From the NCBI RefSeq assembly GCF_907164915.1, contig NC_061867.1, positions 49,231,852 through 49,295,851 on the forward strand: DNA of 64,000 nucleotides, read 5' to 3'. The notes beneath the pieces were generated by a model. The model made no database searches. It had not been told where the DNA came from and saw only the letters and a list, made by a program, of their open reading frames with translations. The DNA is from Impatiens glandulifera (taxonomy: Eukaryota > Streptophyta > Magnoliopsida > Ericales > Balsaminaceae). The position numbers were made by a program, and so were the translations under genes. The stretch's first letter is position 1, and each line of letters begins with the position of its first letter. Positions 37,358-50,985 of the stretch are shown here, in pieces.

Positions 37358-39427
37358 TCAAGAGCTGTTATTAGGCATATCCCTAGCAGGGAGAGCAACC
37401 AATGGAGCTGGAGCCCGAGCAAGAGGATGAGATGGAAGGGGAATCGTCGGAGTTGAAGGGGGGCAGACATGATCAATGGCTAAACTCATGAACTCTGGAT
37501 TTGGGCTCGGATGCCTACATTGCTCATGTTGCCATTTCAAACTGTGTATATATTTGTATTAATGTAATTAGAATGATAAATTGAAACATAAAACCTAATC
37601 TAACATTAGAATCATGTTTATAGCTAGTACATACCTTTGACTCATTAAAGTTTTAATTCTTTCTGAACTTAAGTCTGGAAAAGTGAGTTTGTCGATGAAA
37701 ACCGGGTTAGCTTCTACAAGCTTCTTGAGCTTTCTCATCAACTTCTTACGAGATGCACTCGTGTCTCCATACGCAGACAACGCCTTGTTTTCCCTGCACA
37801 TGTGTAATCATTAGTTTCTCGACTCATTCATGATTTAAGATGTTGTCATTTAATTGTGTTCCTCAATAGAGTTAGCTCTAATACAAATTGAAATTATGTA
37901 AAAATAGTATACAAGAACCATAATTGAGCAAGAAACAAATTTGTAGGATAATATATATTTATATATCTTTGAAAGTAATAATATAATAGAATTACATTGG
38001 ATGTTAACTAAAAAACAATATATATATATATCTTTAAAAAAAGTCAAACAATTACCTGCTCTTACAATGCGGCCAGGTTTATTATACAAACGATAAAGAC
38101 AAATATTTATACTTGCAAAAATTGTGGTTACAAGTCGTTTAATTGAGTGAGAACGAAAATACATGTTTTCACTTATCCCTTAATAAGTACAGCCAAGATA
38201 ATTTTTTACTCTATAAAATTATTTGGTTATACATAACAAAAATAAAATTTAATTTATTCCTTGAAAATAAAAATTTTATTAGGCTATAAACAAGAAATGA
38301 CAATTAATTTATACATGTAAATCAAATTTAATATATAAAAAATCATTACAAATACCTGAAATTCCATAAGTTTATAAGCTGTGTGAGTTGCTTATATACA
38401 TCGCCGTCTAGTTGTTCAAATGGTTTTAAGTCGTTAATTAGTATTTCAACAGTAGTGTGCTTATCTTTCCTACAAATATAACCCATCACAAAAATCCATT
38501 AAAGTGTTAATAGAAATATATCTATATTGACAAAAAAAAAGTATTAATTTAATTGAAATACCTATCAAGAGCTTCAAAATACTTTTGTTTTCGAATCTCA
38601 AAATATATCTTCGTGGAGGGTATATTTTCGCCCGGTTTTGTGAACCTAGACAAATACTTCTCCACCTCTGCCCACTCACCATTTAATACTTTATCCTCAA
38701 AATGCTTTAAGTTGAAGTAAATACCTAACTCTTGCTCAAGTCTAAAGAAAGCCCAATAATTTCAATTTAGATCAAAATTATTATTTATTAATGTAGAAGA
38801 AAAGAATTTTCATTTTGAGGTTAATAAATATGCAAGTATAATTCATTTTGTTTATAGAAGAAGACGTAATTAAGAATCTCGAAGTTGTTGATCATTAATT
38901 ATGAAAAAATAAAGATTTATCAATAATGAGAGATTGTGTAGGCATATATCTATGATTTATCTAAGATATGTTGATAGGTAGATTGAGAAGTGATTACATA
39001 CCCCTTTTTTCTGTTGAAAGGTAAATTCATTTTGTTAATATTTATTAATCAATTATAACCATATTCACATTCTTACGATATAGTGATATTATAAATTTTG
39101 ACGAGAAAATCAACAAAATATCGACGGACAAAATTGGTCAAAATAGAAAAAAATAATGATTGGTAACTTATAGGCAGATTTCGTAAACAAAACATAAACA
39201 TCAAAAATATGTTCAATGATTATAACCTGATTCTGTAAACAAATTATGAACCACAAGAAAAATTAAACTAATTTATAACATGAGATAGGTTCAGTAAACA
39301 AATCATAAAGGACAAGAAAATGTATAATAACTTATAACCTGTGGACCGTCTCAGTAAATCCTTCCTCAGCCAAAAACTGGAGAATAAGAAACACCAAATT
39401 TTGTTTGAAAACATTGTTATCAATCAT
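37358..39427 (-). CDS. Short TOPLESS-like protein: N-terminal corepressor domain only
   Basis: Five exons, all with GT-AG borders: 39427-39339, 38741-38562, 38469-38356, 37793-37635, 37541-37358. Joined they give an intact 241-residue frame. It matches the N-terminus of TOPLESS/TPR corepressors throughout: LisH (LVFLILQFLAEEGF), CTLH (LEQELGIYFN, FEDKVLNGEWAEVEKYL), FEIRKQKYFEALDR, the CRA part (AYGDTSASRKK, LVEANPVF) and WQHEQCRHPSPNPEF. The Lys and Phe that line the EAR-peptide groove in TPL (71 and 74) are kept at 74 and 77. After a proline-rich end it stops with MPNNSS. The two WD40 propellers (about 800 residues) are absent. It could bind EAR-motif repressors and tetramerise in the nucleus, acting as a mini-corepressor or as a decoy. 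Exons are uninterrupted, so it is probably a live gene. Confidence 0.85.
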
Positions 39428-39550
39428 TTTGTTTACGAAAAATAGTTAAAGAAAAACAAGAGATCCACAAATCGAAGCTAACAACTAGAGCAAAGAAAAA
39501 TGCTAGAGATGCTCTCGAATGAATTTTATGCAAAGAGAATGTGATCACAT

Positions 39551-39562
39551 TCTATTTATAGC
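39551..39562 (-). promoter_or_regulatory. TATA box of the TOPLESS-like gene
   Basis: The complement reads GCTATAAATAGA, about 125 bp upstream of the ATG. It is a near-perfect plant TATA box and supports an intact promoter. Confidence 0.7.
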
Positions 39563-42269
39563 TGGGTAACAAATATTTTTCTAGGTTGTCTAAGGATCTT
39601 TTGAACTAACCTTATCTTGATAATTTAATTAAATATAATTAGATCTTCATTAAAAATTTTAATTAAAATGATAAACTGCATTATTATATTTTAATAATAC
39701 TTTAAAATATTAAATACAACATTTCAACACATTCAAACTTTAAAAAAATTCCCCTATCCAAGTCACTTTTTGTCTTTTTTGTTGTATTTTGCTTTCTCTT
39801 TTTTTTTGTAAATCAATTTTCACATCAATTTTTACTTTTTATTTTTTACTTTTGCTTTTTAATTTATACTATACCAACCATCACTTTTTTTTATAAAAGT
39901 GTATGAGCTTTATTTAATAAGTAATATCTATTTGAATAAAAAAAAAGTTAATATATGATTATCTATTTAGATAAAAGAAAAAGTTACATAGGATGATTAT
40001 CTTTTTTTATAAAAAAAAAGTCAAAGAGGATAAACTTGGGCCTTATTTGAGGATTTTTTTTTATTGTTTTTAATGTAAAATTGAATGATTTTAATTATAT
40101 ATTATTAAATAAAATTATAAAAATAATATTTGTTAATATTTTATTATTTTATTTGATTACTTTAATAGTCTAATTATAAATAATAATGACTTATTATATA
40201 ACAAAATTATTTACAAATAATTTCAAATATATCGTAAGAATAAAAAGAAGGAATAAATTAAGTAATAACCTATTAAGATGTTTGAAAAAAAAAATTTAAA
40301 CTTCAACTTAAGTATAGAAGATAGTCATGGTTTCTACTTCTATTTATAATATTATAAGTAAGAGTCTTTTATTAATCCAGTTGTCCAATATAAAATTAAT
40401 TTTAACCTAATAAAGAAATTTTGAATACTTGAAACAATTTTTTAGTTTAATTTTTTATCTAAATAAATATTAAAATTAAATCCAAATATAATTTATTTAA
40501 TTTTTTCTCATTTTAATTATAGTGAAAATACTTGAATTAAAAAAATAAAAATAAAATAAAAGTGAATTTTATATATAAAGGAAAAAAATCTAAATTAAAA
40601 GTAGACACCGATTTTTACCCTAAATTCATAATATAATTTTAATTTCGAACCTTTTATATTCTATGAATTTATTTAAGAGCTATTACACGGATTTGACACT
40701 CGTATCGGTCGAACTCTGAAAATATAATTTTGGATTAAACAAATATAAATAAGTGGGTTCATCACTTCAATCTTCACCTTTGCTCGAGTCATTCATGAGA
40801 TAACTTTTAGTAACTCCACTCTCACTCAATAGCCCTTTAAAGAATAACAATCTCCACCATCACGTATATTGCGTCATCATAAGGTTATGAGCCACACATC
40901 AATCTTTGTTGATCGAGCCATTAACGAGATTAATTATTATACCTCCACTTCTGCTCAAAAGCCTTCGAAGATAAAATCATAGAGTTTATAACACCAAGTA
41001 AAATTGGGTAACCACGTTATTTCAATGACGAAAGACATTCAACAACTCTTCCCAATATTTATTCATATTCTTTGACATATATGGAAACTAGAAATAATAA
41101 TTCTTTATTATGTCAAATAATATTTACATTTGTTTGCCACAAACTAAGTGTCTTATTTTTAAAGTCCAACAATTGACTGAAACCAAAATACCAATTAGAC
41201 CCAAGATAAACTTTTGTCGTCTACGTTTTCAAAAATCATATATCTATCGAAAATTGTGGACACCCAAAACAAATTTTCATCGACTACTTCCTCAAAATAG
41301 GATATTGATCAAAAGCGAGAAGACCAAAGACGGACTTTTATCGTCTACTTCATAAAAAAATAAATTAGGTTATCACGACATCTCTTTTCTCAAGCTCAAG
41401 ATCTGACAAAGCATTTGTCACACATCATGCTTTGAACGTTGCACACTCAACCAACTTGAACCTCATACTTTTTCTTGAACAAATTAACTAGAAATCTACT
41501 AGTTTTTTTAATCCAAAAATGACTAGCAAGTTAATAATATATAATGCAATAACTTCTTCTTGGTTCGTTTGAGAATTGCTCTCAAGATGTCTCCACCTCA
41601 ACTTATAAGTATGTTTTATTAGTCTTCATCTTTTGATCTTTCATTCATATTGTGTGTTAACTAGAATTTTATCCATCATTAATCATCCGCCAACTCAATG
41701 CAATCTTGCAATTTTACCTGAATGATTGTCTTATCAATATGTCGACAGTGTTGTCATCGAGAAACACCATTTTGATAAAAACTTTCCATACTCGATCATG
41801 TTTTTGTCAAGTGTAAAGCACATAATCTCATCACCGTCTTAATCTTGATTATCTCTTTCAATAAGATAAAAAAATGTCATAACCAAAGAGATACAAGCCT
41901 TTTGGTCCCAAAAATTCAAATAAAACTCAAACTAGGCAAAAATATTAAGCCCGGAAAATCAAACTTCGAGACGTCTAAACCCGTATAAAGAAATGTCTAT
42001 CAACCAATTATAATACTTAACTTTAATTTAATGTTCCATAATGTCCAACGTGCCTAAACAGTGGCTAAATAGGACTAAACAGGAACACAAAATTAAAGTA
42101 CCATTTTATAAAAGGGATCGACACTTCAAATCCATGCCAGATGTCCATTCAAAATTCTAAGATAAGCTTTAATTTTTTATTAATTACTCTTTTTTTAGGT
42201 AGGGTAGTTAGCTGTCATGATCAACACCTAATTAGATTAGCCTATTAGGCTTGACATTTAAAGCAAATA
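39563..42269. other. Intergenic, no gene called
   Basis: AT-rich to about 40600. Between 41195 and 41355 three imperfect ~70-bp repeats contain ACTTTTxTCGTCTAC. At 41560-41880 the minus strand faintly resembles the 3' end of a Copia pol, but too weakly to call. Confidence 0.4.
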
Positions 42270-42335
42270 ATTTAATACGTAGTAAGATTTGAAACGTACC
42301 CGGAATTGAAGGTTAAACACACTATCTTCCAAACT

Positions 42336-42341
42336 TTTATT
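42336..42341 (-). terminator. Viral polyadenylation signal
   Basis: The complement reads AATAAA, about 120 bases after the viral TATA box. In Caulimoviridae the signal lies shortly downstream of the start site and is used on the second pass. Confidence 0.6.
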
Positions 42342-42460
42342 GATGCAACTTCCAATATATCACAACAGGGTGATGGTGATAGAGAGTACAAGAGAGAGAG
42401 AGAGTACAATGCAGAGTTCAGTGGTCGTTTTCGCCTCCCCTTCCAACCCAACATGAACAA

Positions 42461-42470
42461 CTATTTATAG
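42461..42470 (-). promoter_or_regulatory. Viral TATA box
   Basis: The complement reads CTATAAATAG. About 55-80 bases downstream come CT repeats (complement of 42385-42407), reminiscent of the CT-rich leader enhancers known from caulimovirus promoters. Confidence 0.65.
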
Positions 42471-42598
42471 TAAAACATTTAACAAAAGTTAAAAACTTGA
42501 ACAGTGACTCCCGGGATTCCCGGGATTAGTTTTTTCCATAAATTACAGATCTTGTTTTCTTCTTCTTTTTTCCGCATTTTACGTATCTTGTTTCCTCT

Positions 42599-43795
42599 TT
42601 AAATCTTGAACTGGCTGGATGATGATGATCCAACGTCTTTTCTTGAAATTTTTTCAACCAAGGTGTCTTTGATTGCTTCGAAAATGTCTTCAATACCGAC
42701 ATCACTTTGAGCGTCTTGGAGATAATCAAATGCCATAGTTGAATCTGATTTGTTTGATTTATTATCATCTTCAAATTTAGACATAAAGTCTTTCTTCCTT
42801 TCTTCAATATATGCAGATATCATTTGGCTCTTTGATAAGTTCTCTGACCTCATTCGAAATTTTTTGGAGATATAATCAAACGGGGACGGTGCTTCAGCTA
42901 CTTGTCTTTTTTCTTCATACATACTTATTTGTTGGTGTAGGAGGTCCATTGTCTCCTTCCCGAATCGCTCATTTGTTTCCTGATCTATTCTCATCATTTT
43001 ATCCCAAAATTTATAATGAGATGACCTAAACAGACAGGGAATGCCTGTTTTGGTATAACCAAATTCAGGAATTCATTTCCAAATCCATGGAATGGAAAAT
43101 TCGGTAAAAAAGAAACATGAAGCTATTCCTTCAATATATAAATTAGCTTCTTGTTTTTTCAGAAGCTGGGGAGATACCTCGCTCCATTTATCAAATAGGA
43201 CCTTGATCTCTTTTGGTAAAACCTTTGGACTAGGGCCAAAACAGTAAAACCAGTCTATGAACTAGTGGAAAATGTCTCCTCTATAGACATTTGCACATAC
43301 CTTGATGAACCAGGAATGTTTATATTTATTATTCTCATAATTTAATGCCTTGGTGAAGGCATCACAATAATCCCAATAATTAAATTTGTTTGTTGTTGTC
43401 TTATTAAACGACAATTCTCTTTCCTTCATTGGGGATATTCCCCAATCTTCCAACGAAATTGTCTTTTTTATTATTATTTTGCTGAAATTATAAATTTCTT
43501 TGTTTGCGCCAGAGAAATGTGATATTTCACATGACCCACTTTGAATAAGTATTTGTTCGTAAAATATTCGGGTCTTATAAGTCCTTGATGGTGTGGATGT
43601 ATTATCCAAATACCTTTGCATTATTGTCCATGGCTCATTCTTCCATTTGAGGTCCTTTTCTTCTAGGAGAAATATAATTTCTTTATATTCATTTCTCATA
43701 AATCCAATATTATTAGATTCTGATTCTTCATCTCCCAGTATTCTGGCATACGTTGGATTGTCTTTTTGACTGTCCGTACTTTGGGATAGATCCAT
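42599..43795 (-). pseudogene. Pararetrovirus second ORF, function unknown, broken
   Basis: Open from 43795 for 177 codons to an in-frame TAG at 43262-43264. Similar-looking sequence continues past it to about 43085 and, in another frame, from 42997 to 42599. The product is rich in Lys, Asn and aromatic residues. The first part has WDYCDAF and SWFIKVC segments; the last part is predicted helical with a serine-rich end. Its place after RT-RNase H matches ORF2 of florendoviruses, for which no function is known. At least two breaks make it a pseudogene. Confidence 0.65.
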
Positions 43796-43924
43796 TGCTA
43801 TCAGCTTTTGTTTACCATACTGAGATATGATCTCTGGTGCTCTGCTCCGACCTCTTCCTCTGATAGAGGAGGATCCTCTTCCACTATTAGAGAAAGATTC
43901 ATAACCCTTCCGCTCATTCCTGTA

Positions 43925-45800
43925 AATTTAAAAATTCACAAGTCAAGAAATCAGGAAGATTATTATCTATCCCTTTTTTGTATGTTATTTCAAAATCAAA
44001 TGGGGCTAAATGAGCTTTCCATCTGGCGAACATTTGTCTTGATACATCATGTTTAAAATCTTTCTGGAACATGAATTTAGTTGCATTGCAATCTGTTCGT
44101 ATAATGAATTTTTGATTATATAAACCATCTTAGAATTTTAAAACACATTTGACTATCGCAAGAATTTCTTTGGCGACTGTCGCATACTTCTTTTGAGAAT
44201 TGTTCCATTTTCCTGAATGTAACCTGACAAGATAGACTTGTTTTGTTTCTGGATCTAATTGAGTTAATATTCCTCCAAATCCTATGTCAGAAGCGTCAGT
44301 CTCAATTACATTTTCCCAATTTGTGTTACTTATCATTAAACAAGGAAGTACCCTTACTTTATTTTTAATTCTTTTAATAGCCTTTGTATGATGGTTTGAC
44401 CATGATTTTGGATTTTTCTTCAGTCTTTCGTATAAGATTGATGTATCTTCTGTTAGATTTTTATAGTATGGAGCCACATAATTTAGGCTGCCTAAAAATC
44501 TTTGTAACTGTGTTTTATCAGTGATCATATTAGGGAATTTTTCTGCAAATTCTATGTTTCTATTAATAGGAGTAATATTTCCCTTTTCAATGATATGTCC
44601 TAAAAACCTTATTCTTGTTTTGAAAAGATCCATTTTTGGTTTAGAAATTACTAGTACATTTTGAGTTATTATTGTTTTGAACATATTTAAATGTTTAAAA
44701 TGGGTTTCAATTGTTTTTGAATAGACTAATATGTCATCAATGTAAACAATTATAAATGTGCTATAAGGATTAAATATATTATTCATAATTTTTTGGAATT
44801 CGGATGGAGCATTTTTTAATCCAAACGGCATCACATTCCATTTATAATGTCCTATAGGGACATTGAATGCTGTTTTATACCTGTCAGATTTTTCAATATG
44901 AATTTGCTAATATCCTGATTTTAAGTCAAACTTTGAAAATATTAAACTATCATATAGTCTATCTAACAGATCCTTTTTATTAGGAATTGGGTGCCTAATC
45001 CATTTTAATACTTTGTTGAGGGGTTTATAGTTTATTACTAACCTTGGCACGCCTCTTTCGATTTGAGAATGTTTATTTACATAGAAAGCCGTACATGACC
45101 AGGGTGATTGTGATGGACTTATTAACCCCTTCAGTAATAGCGCATCTATCTCCTTTTTGCATAATTCCAGATATTCTGAATTCATTTGGCAAGGTCTTGC
45201 CTTTGTAGGAATATTCTTTTCATTAAAAGATTCCTCATATGGTAGTGGAACTATATGTTTCTTTCTATCCCAGAATGCATTAGGATGTTCATTACAAATA
45301 TCTATTGAAAGTTGGTCTTTTAGCAGAGCTATTTTTTCTTGTAATTTAGGATTTTCTAGTTGTTCATCTATTGTTATAAGACTTATTTCTTGCTTTAGAA
45401 AGTATATTTGATTTTGTTTTGCTTTGATATTATCATATATACTATGTAACATTTTAGTAAATGGTTCCACAATAAATTCTAGAAAAATATCATGTTTCTG
45501 GAAGGTTCCTGTAATACCTTTATTATTAATCATCTTAATAGGATAGATTGTGTTTAAAAATGGGGTTTCTAGTATGACCTGATTTGATATATCTTTAGCA
45601 AGTATAAAACTTTGAGGAATGCATTTATTATTAGTACATATATAGGCTTTTGGAAGCTTATATTGGATTTAAAGTTTATCCCCCCGCATGCCACAAGGTA
45701 TGGCTTGTTTTATGAAAATACCTAGTAGGGATTAGTCCTTCCTGAATAACATTTAAATCTACTCCGCTATCAACAAGGGCGGTAAATGACCTTGTATAAT
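43925..45800 (-). pseudogene. Pararetrovirus protease-reverse transcriptase-RNase H region, broken
   Basis: The protease motif DSG is visible near 45755-45785, with Val where Ala is usual. The RT runs from about 45320: the region with VINYKPLNK near 45015, the motif with FSKFDLKSGY ending at 44910, FGLKNAP near 44815, and the catalytic YIDD near 44735. RNase H starts with TDAS near 44290 and runs to about 43930. In-frame stops at 44907-44909 and about 44130-44132, plus frame changes upstream of 45533, prevent a full product. RT followed by RNase H with no integrase excludes an LTR retrotransposon. Confidence 0.85.
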
Positions 45801-46529
45801 GATTATCTATTAGGAGAAATATTTTTATGTGTCATTTTTGGGATTTAACCATTTCTATTGTGGATAAAAAAATTTCTGAGAAGATATTTTCTTCAATTTC
45901 TGCTTTGTTGTCATTATATTGATTATTTTCGCTAGGTTTATCCTCAAGCTTAGTTATTCTAGACTCTTGTATAATATTCTTCTTTTTTAATATCTTAATT
46001 TCTTCCTTTAAATTATTAATTTCTTTGTAAAGATTTGTGAGGGTTGTATTCTCTTCTTTGTTTTAAATCTTGTGTCTAAGTTGATTCATTACTTCACTCA
46101 TAGTGTAAGATTTATTATGATTATTATAATTGAACCTCTTTTCTTTTGGCTCTTCATCTTTAGAGGATGAAGTTCCTTCTTCAGAATTAAACTGATCTAT
46201 GATCTACATTCTTAATTCTGGGTCTTTGATGGCTTTTAATAATTCAAAAGCATGATTTGATGTTAAAACATTAACTTTCATATCTGAAAATTGAGATATG
46301 ATTCTATATAATTCTGATTTATCAATATTTTGATCTAGGTTATTTGTTTCTTTTTTAGGACAACTCAATCTTGATCGGCAAGGCTCACATTCAGAGTCTT
46401 CCGAGCTTAATTCAGAAATATTTTCATTATCTAGGTCATCTATTTCAGAATCACTAAGTATTGAATCTGAATCAGATTCTTCAGATTCTGAGTTCTGTAA
46501 AGTTTGGATTATTAATCTTTTTGTGTCTT

Positions 46530-48205
46530 CTAGATTTCAAGATTATTAATTTTTTTCTTTGCCCAACAGTATTTTGATGTGTGTTCAAATTTTCCACAGT
46601 TGTGGCATTTCTTACTATTTTTGAAATTTTTTGGCTTGTTTTTAACCTTTTCTTTCCTCCTCTCATGTTTTATGTCTGAGTATTTTTGGGGTGGTTTTCT
46701 ATATTTGTGAAACTTATTATATTTCACCATTTTCTCTCTTCTAGATGTAGGACTATCTATACCAAATTATTGGCAGAATTGACCTAATTGTTGTCTTTCA
46801 CTTTGACTTTGTCTTTTAATTTGTTGGTTTAACCTTATTTCATTACATAAGGCTAGTCCTTCTTGTATGCAAGTATCTATTAATACACCATATGTATAGG
46901 TTTCATATGGTATCATTGAATGACTCTTTTTGAGGTTCCTTCTAACTCTTTCAGCAAATAGGCTAGGGAGGCCGTCAATAAATTTGGATTTCCAATGTAC
47001 ATTATTGCATTCTGGTAGTTCCATTACTCTACTTAAAAAGGTATCTTTATACCATCTAAAATCTGAAAGTGTCTTACACCTTAGATTTTGAAATAATGTT
47101 CTAATTGTATCACTATTATCACTGAACCTTCCCGTGAAGTGTTCAATGATGTTAATTGCTAATGTATAAATTGCATGTTCAGTTAGGCTATTGTTTTCTT
47201 GTTTTACAGTGTTAAGAATAGAATCTCTATTTTCTTGGGAAAAATAATTGTCTAGTGAATCCAGCAACAATCATTGTTGCTATTGTTTTATCACTATTTT
47301 TACTATTTTTACAAACTGTTGAATACATTAACATCCTATGTACTGTATTATAAATTTGTTTGTTTGAATATCCATCAATATTTCATTCATAAATTTTGTT
47401 TCCTGAATAACTAATATCAATTGTATCTGTGCATTCTTCATGTAAAACATCCATTGGTGTTGGTCTATTATAGTAAATTTACTCTGTATAGGCTTATCAG
47501 CCCATTTATCTATTTTATTAATCTGATCTATGTTTTCCTTGTCTAAGGTCTTAATACTTAACTTCCTAAATTTTTCCTCAAGAATTTTCTCAAATTCTTG
47601 CATTGGCCTTAGTTTGAAATCAGATATGATTGGAGGTGGTTGGAAAGTTGGTAAAGCTTCTTTTTCTTTTGGGGTTATTTTTAACGTACCTGGTTTGATC
47701 ATTTATCAATTTTATTAATTTTTCAATTTTATTTTCCATGGATTGTAATTGTTCTCCTAGAATATTTAGGAACAGACTTGTGTAATTTTGTTGTTCAAAC
47801 ATATTATTGATATGCTTGCATGTTATTGGGAGTGTATCGTTTTCAATTAAATTTTTGTATGGCGCAAAAATTTATTATTTTTTCTCCCTTTTCAATATGG
47901 AAAGGTTGTTGAGGTGGATATGTCCCTAAATAGGTTTTCCCTCATTCTAATTTAAAAGTTCTTTCAATTATTGAAATATATTTTTTTACATAGGTGCTTA
48001 TGAACCAAGAGGTAAAAGGAATTAAAGCATTTTTAGTAGTACAAAACTCATAAAATTCTTTTTCGAATTGTTTTATTTCTGAAATGTGAAAACATTCAAA
48101 AAACCATTTTCTAAATTGGGTATAACCCGGATTTTTGAATTCATTAGAAATTATTTTTCTGGCTGAAGAACCAGTATTAAAATCTATTTTGGGTGTACTA
48201 ATCAT
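46530..48205 (-). pseudogene. Pararetrovirus capsid region, broken
   Basis: Fragments at 48205-47942, 47802-47328 and 47270-46767 cover the capsid part, followed by a lysine-rich stretch and a CCHC zinc knuckle (C-x2-C-x4-H-x4-C at 46566-46607). These features are expected of a caulimovirid coat protein, which packages the viral genome. The pieces lie in different frames or are separated by stops (for example TGA at 47942-47944). Confidence 0.75.
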
Positions 48206-49270
48206 CTAAATAGAAAAGTTCATTTCCGACATTGTCGGTTCTGGTTCGTTTAGGGTTTGTGTATTATTTTCCCTAACAATGTTTTGTCTGTTGATAAATA
48301 ATTTTTCTGTAATTAGAGTTGAATATTCTGAAAACGTTGTTTCTCTTATTTGAGAGGTGGATGCCCTAGATGGGTATTCGACCTTGTAATCTAATGGTGA
48401 GATATATGATTTGATAGAACTATGTCTTTGTATTGGACATAACTTTAGGTTTGTGTCAAATCTTACTTCGACACTTCCTTCCTCATTTTGACAAATATCT
48501 AATATATTATTATGATTCTGGACCTGTAGTTTTACCGGTACAACTTGTTCTATTTTCCAGTTATCTGGGAACGATATTTCTTCCCATTTAATTGGTCTTC
48601 TACTAGTTATGTTTGATTTATCACAATTTGTTTGTATCAAAATTGTTTCATTATTGGGTTTGTCCATTCTTCTACATAGTGGATTTAAAGTGAATAAGGG
48701 TTTATAGTATATTCTATAACAAACACACATTACTTCCGATCCGGGAGCATAATTATATCCATGTGTTTTAACATTTAATGTTAGGGAGTCAGTTATATTT
48801 ACATCAGATAAGGATAATTGTAAGTTTGGGAAAACGTTAAAATAAACTGGTCCCTGAGCTAAACTGGATTGTATTATTCCCATTAGGGATTGTTTCAAAT
48901 TTAAGTTTCTTCCATCTCTTAGGGCAGCCATAAAGCTCTCTGGTAAACCCTCTAGGGTTAAAGGTTTAAATGCAACATGCACTAGTCCTATATGTAGAAA
49001 TTTATAGGTTCGTTTATAATATGCTATGTCCATATCTGATAGTAATTTTATTATCATATCACTATTATCTAGTGAAACTGACTCTTCAGTAGTTTTTACT
49101 ACTTGTTTTAAACCCATTTTTTCAAATGTTCCTAGTTGATATATCAATCTAGGTTCAACTTTTGGAATTGTCCACTTATTTAAGAGGTCTAAATCTTTAG
49201 GAATATCATATTCCTCTTTCTTTATATTCTTAATGTTTTTATTTCTTGAGACCATGTTCATTAGATTCAT
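48206..49270 (-). pseudogene. Pararetrovirus movement protein part of ORF1
   Basis: An open stretch of 354 codons from 49270 with the look of a 30K-superfamily movement protein: a beta-rich middle with an LTLNVKTHGYNYAPGSE segment, and DMDIAYYKRTYKF and FKPLTLEGLPESF upstream of it. Such proteins form or modify plasmodesmata for cell-to-cell spread. In the parent virus it would run on into the capsid region. Here a TAG at 48206-48208 closes it, and the next ATG follows at once in the same frame. This is the best-kept part of the viral copy, but the copy as a whole is defective. Confidence 0.75.
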
Positions 49271-49292
49271 GATTAGTAAGGTGTGTTGATCA

Positions 49293-49552
<260 letters not shown>

Positions 49553-50985
49553 AATAATAATAATAATACGATGTAATTAAGTATAGTAATTATTATTCAT
49601 CATAATTGTTTTTTATGTCAATTTTCTTATTTCGAACACTTTTCTTCATGATCAATAGCTGACCGAGGTGTTGTTCTTCATGATCATTAGCTGACCAAGG
49701 TGTTGTTCGTGTTTTTCAATTCAAGAATTAATAAAATAAATAAATATATATATAACATTATCAATATTGTTATTTCATAATTTTTTTTATAATAATATGA
49801 ATTTTTAATATTTTAAATTATATATAATGTAAAAAATTATTTTTATTATAAAAAACGATTTATTTTATTATTAAAAAACTAAGATTTTAAAGAATATTTC
49901 ATAAATAGTACCAGCAGAAATTTAAAAAATAAATCGAAAGGAACGAAATTAGTAACCAAAATAATTTCCAAATATTGTTTTTAGTTTAGAGAGCAAGTAC
50001 CATCTCAAATGCCTATCACTTCAACTTAAAATTTAAAAAGTTTTTAGTATAAATAAATTTGATAACATTTTATATCTTAATATCACTAACTCTTACATTT
50101 TAACTATTCTTCTGATTATATTATATATTTATTTTAAATTTAATTATTAAATTTAATTCATCTTATATTTTTAATTTTAGTTTTCTTTTTCTTAACTGTA
50201 GTTTTATTATTATTTATGTTTAACTTGTTAACAATTTTAATATTTTTGTAGGAAAAGATTAATTTATTTTTACTAATTTTTATTATTATTTTAGCTTCAA
50301 TCTATTTACACTTTAGTCTTTATTTATGAAAATATTATTTTTTAGAATAATAATTTAACTATTTTTATTTATTAAAAATAATATATATAATTCATTGATA
50401 TTTTTAATTTAGATATATGTTAGTTTAAAATTTAAGAATTAATAGCAATTCTTAAGAAAGAAATCAAGTAGATATTATTAAAAAAAACAATATTTTAAAA
50501 GAAAAAAAATAAACTGATTTTTATATGGATTAAACTAAAATGAAAAACATTTAAAATGAATTAAAATAGAAAAAAAAAATCAATTACAAAAACTGAAAAA
50601 TAATAACTAAACATAAAATATTAAAAAAAACATATATGAGTGATGAAAGTGACTATGTTAATTATATTTTTATTCAATTTAGTTTATAAAAAGAAGTGAA
50701 ATAACATTCTAACTTAAATCCATATTTGTTACAAATTATGCAGTTGATTCTTAAATTACTCATTTATATTTGATTTTATTTAGGATGATATCTTATTTTT
50801 TTTTAAATAATTTCTGTGCAGAAAAGACTTACATTCATAATATTGAAAATATAAGTTTATAGGTTCTCCTCATATTCATACTCATATTCATAACATGATT
50901 ATATCTTATTAGTTAAACTAAGTAGTTTATTACTCAATCAAAATAGAATAAAAACTTATAAAGATATTCAATTATATTTATGTTG
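49553..50985. other. AT-rich intergenic region, no gene seen
   Basis: A short direct repeat (CTTCATGATCAxTAGCTGACC) at about 49643-49700; nothing else recognised. Confidence 0.5.

Noticed and set aside
41560..41880. Possible Copia pol 3' end on the minus strand
   Set aside because: Only a faint resemblance, with stops and no LTR, tract or neighbouring domain to support it.
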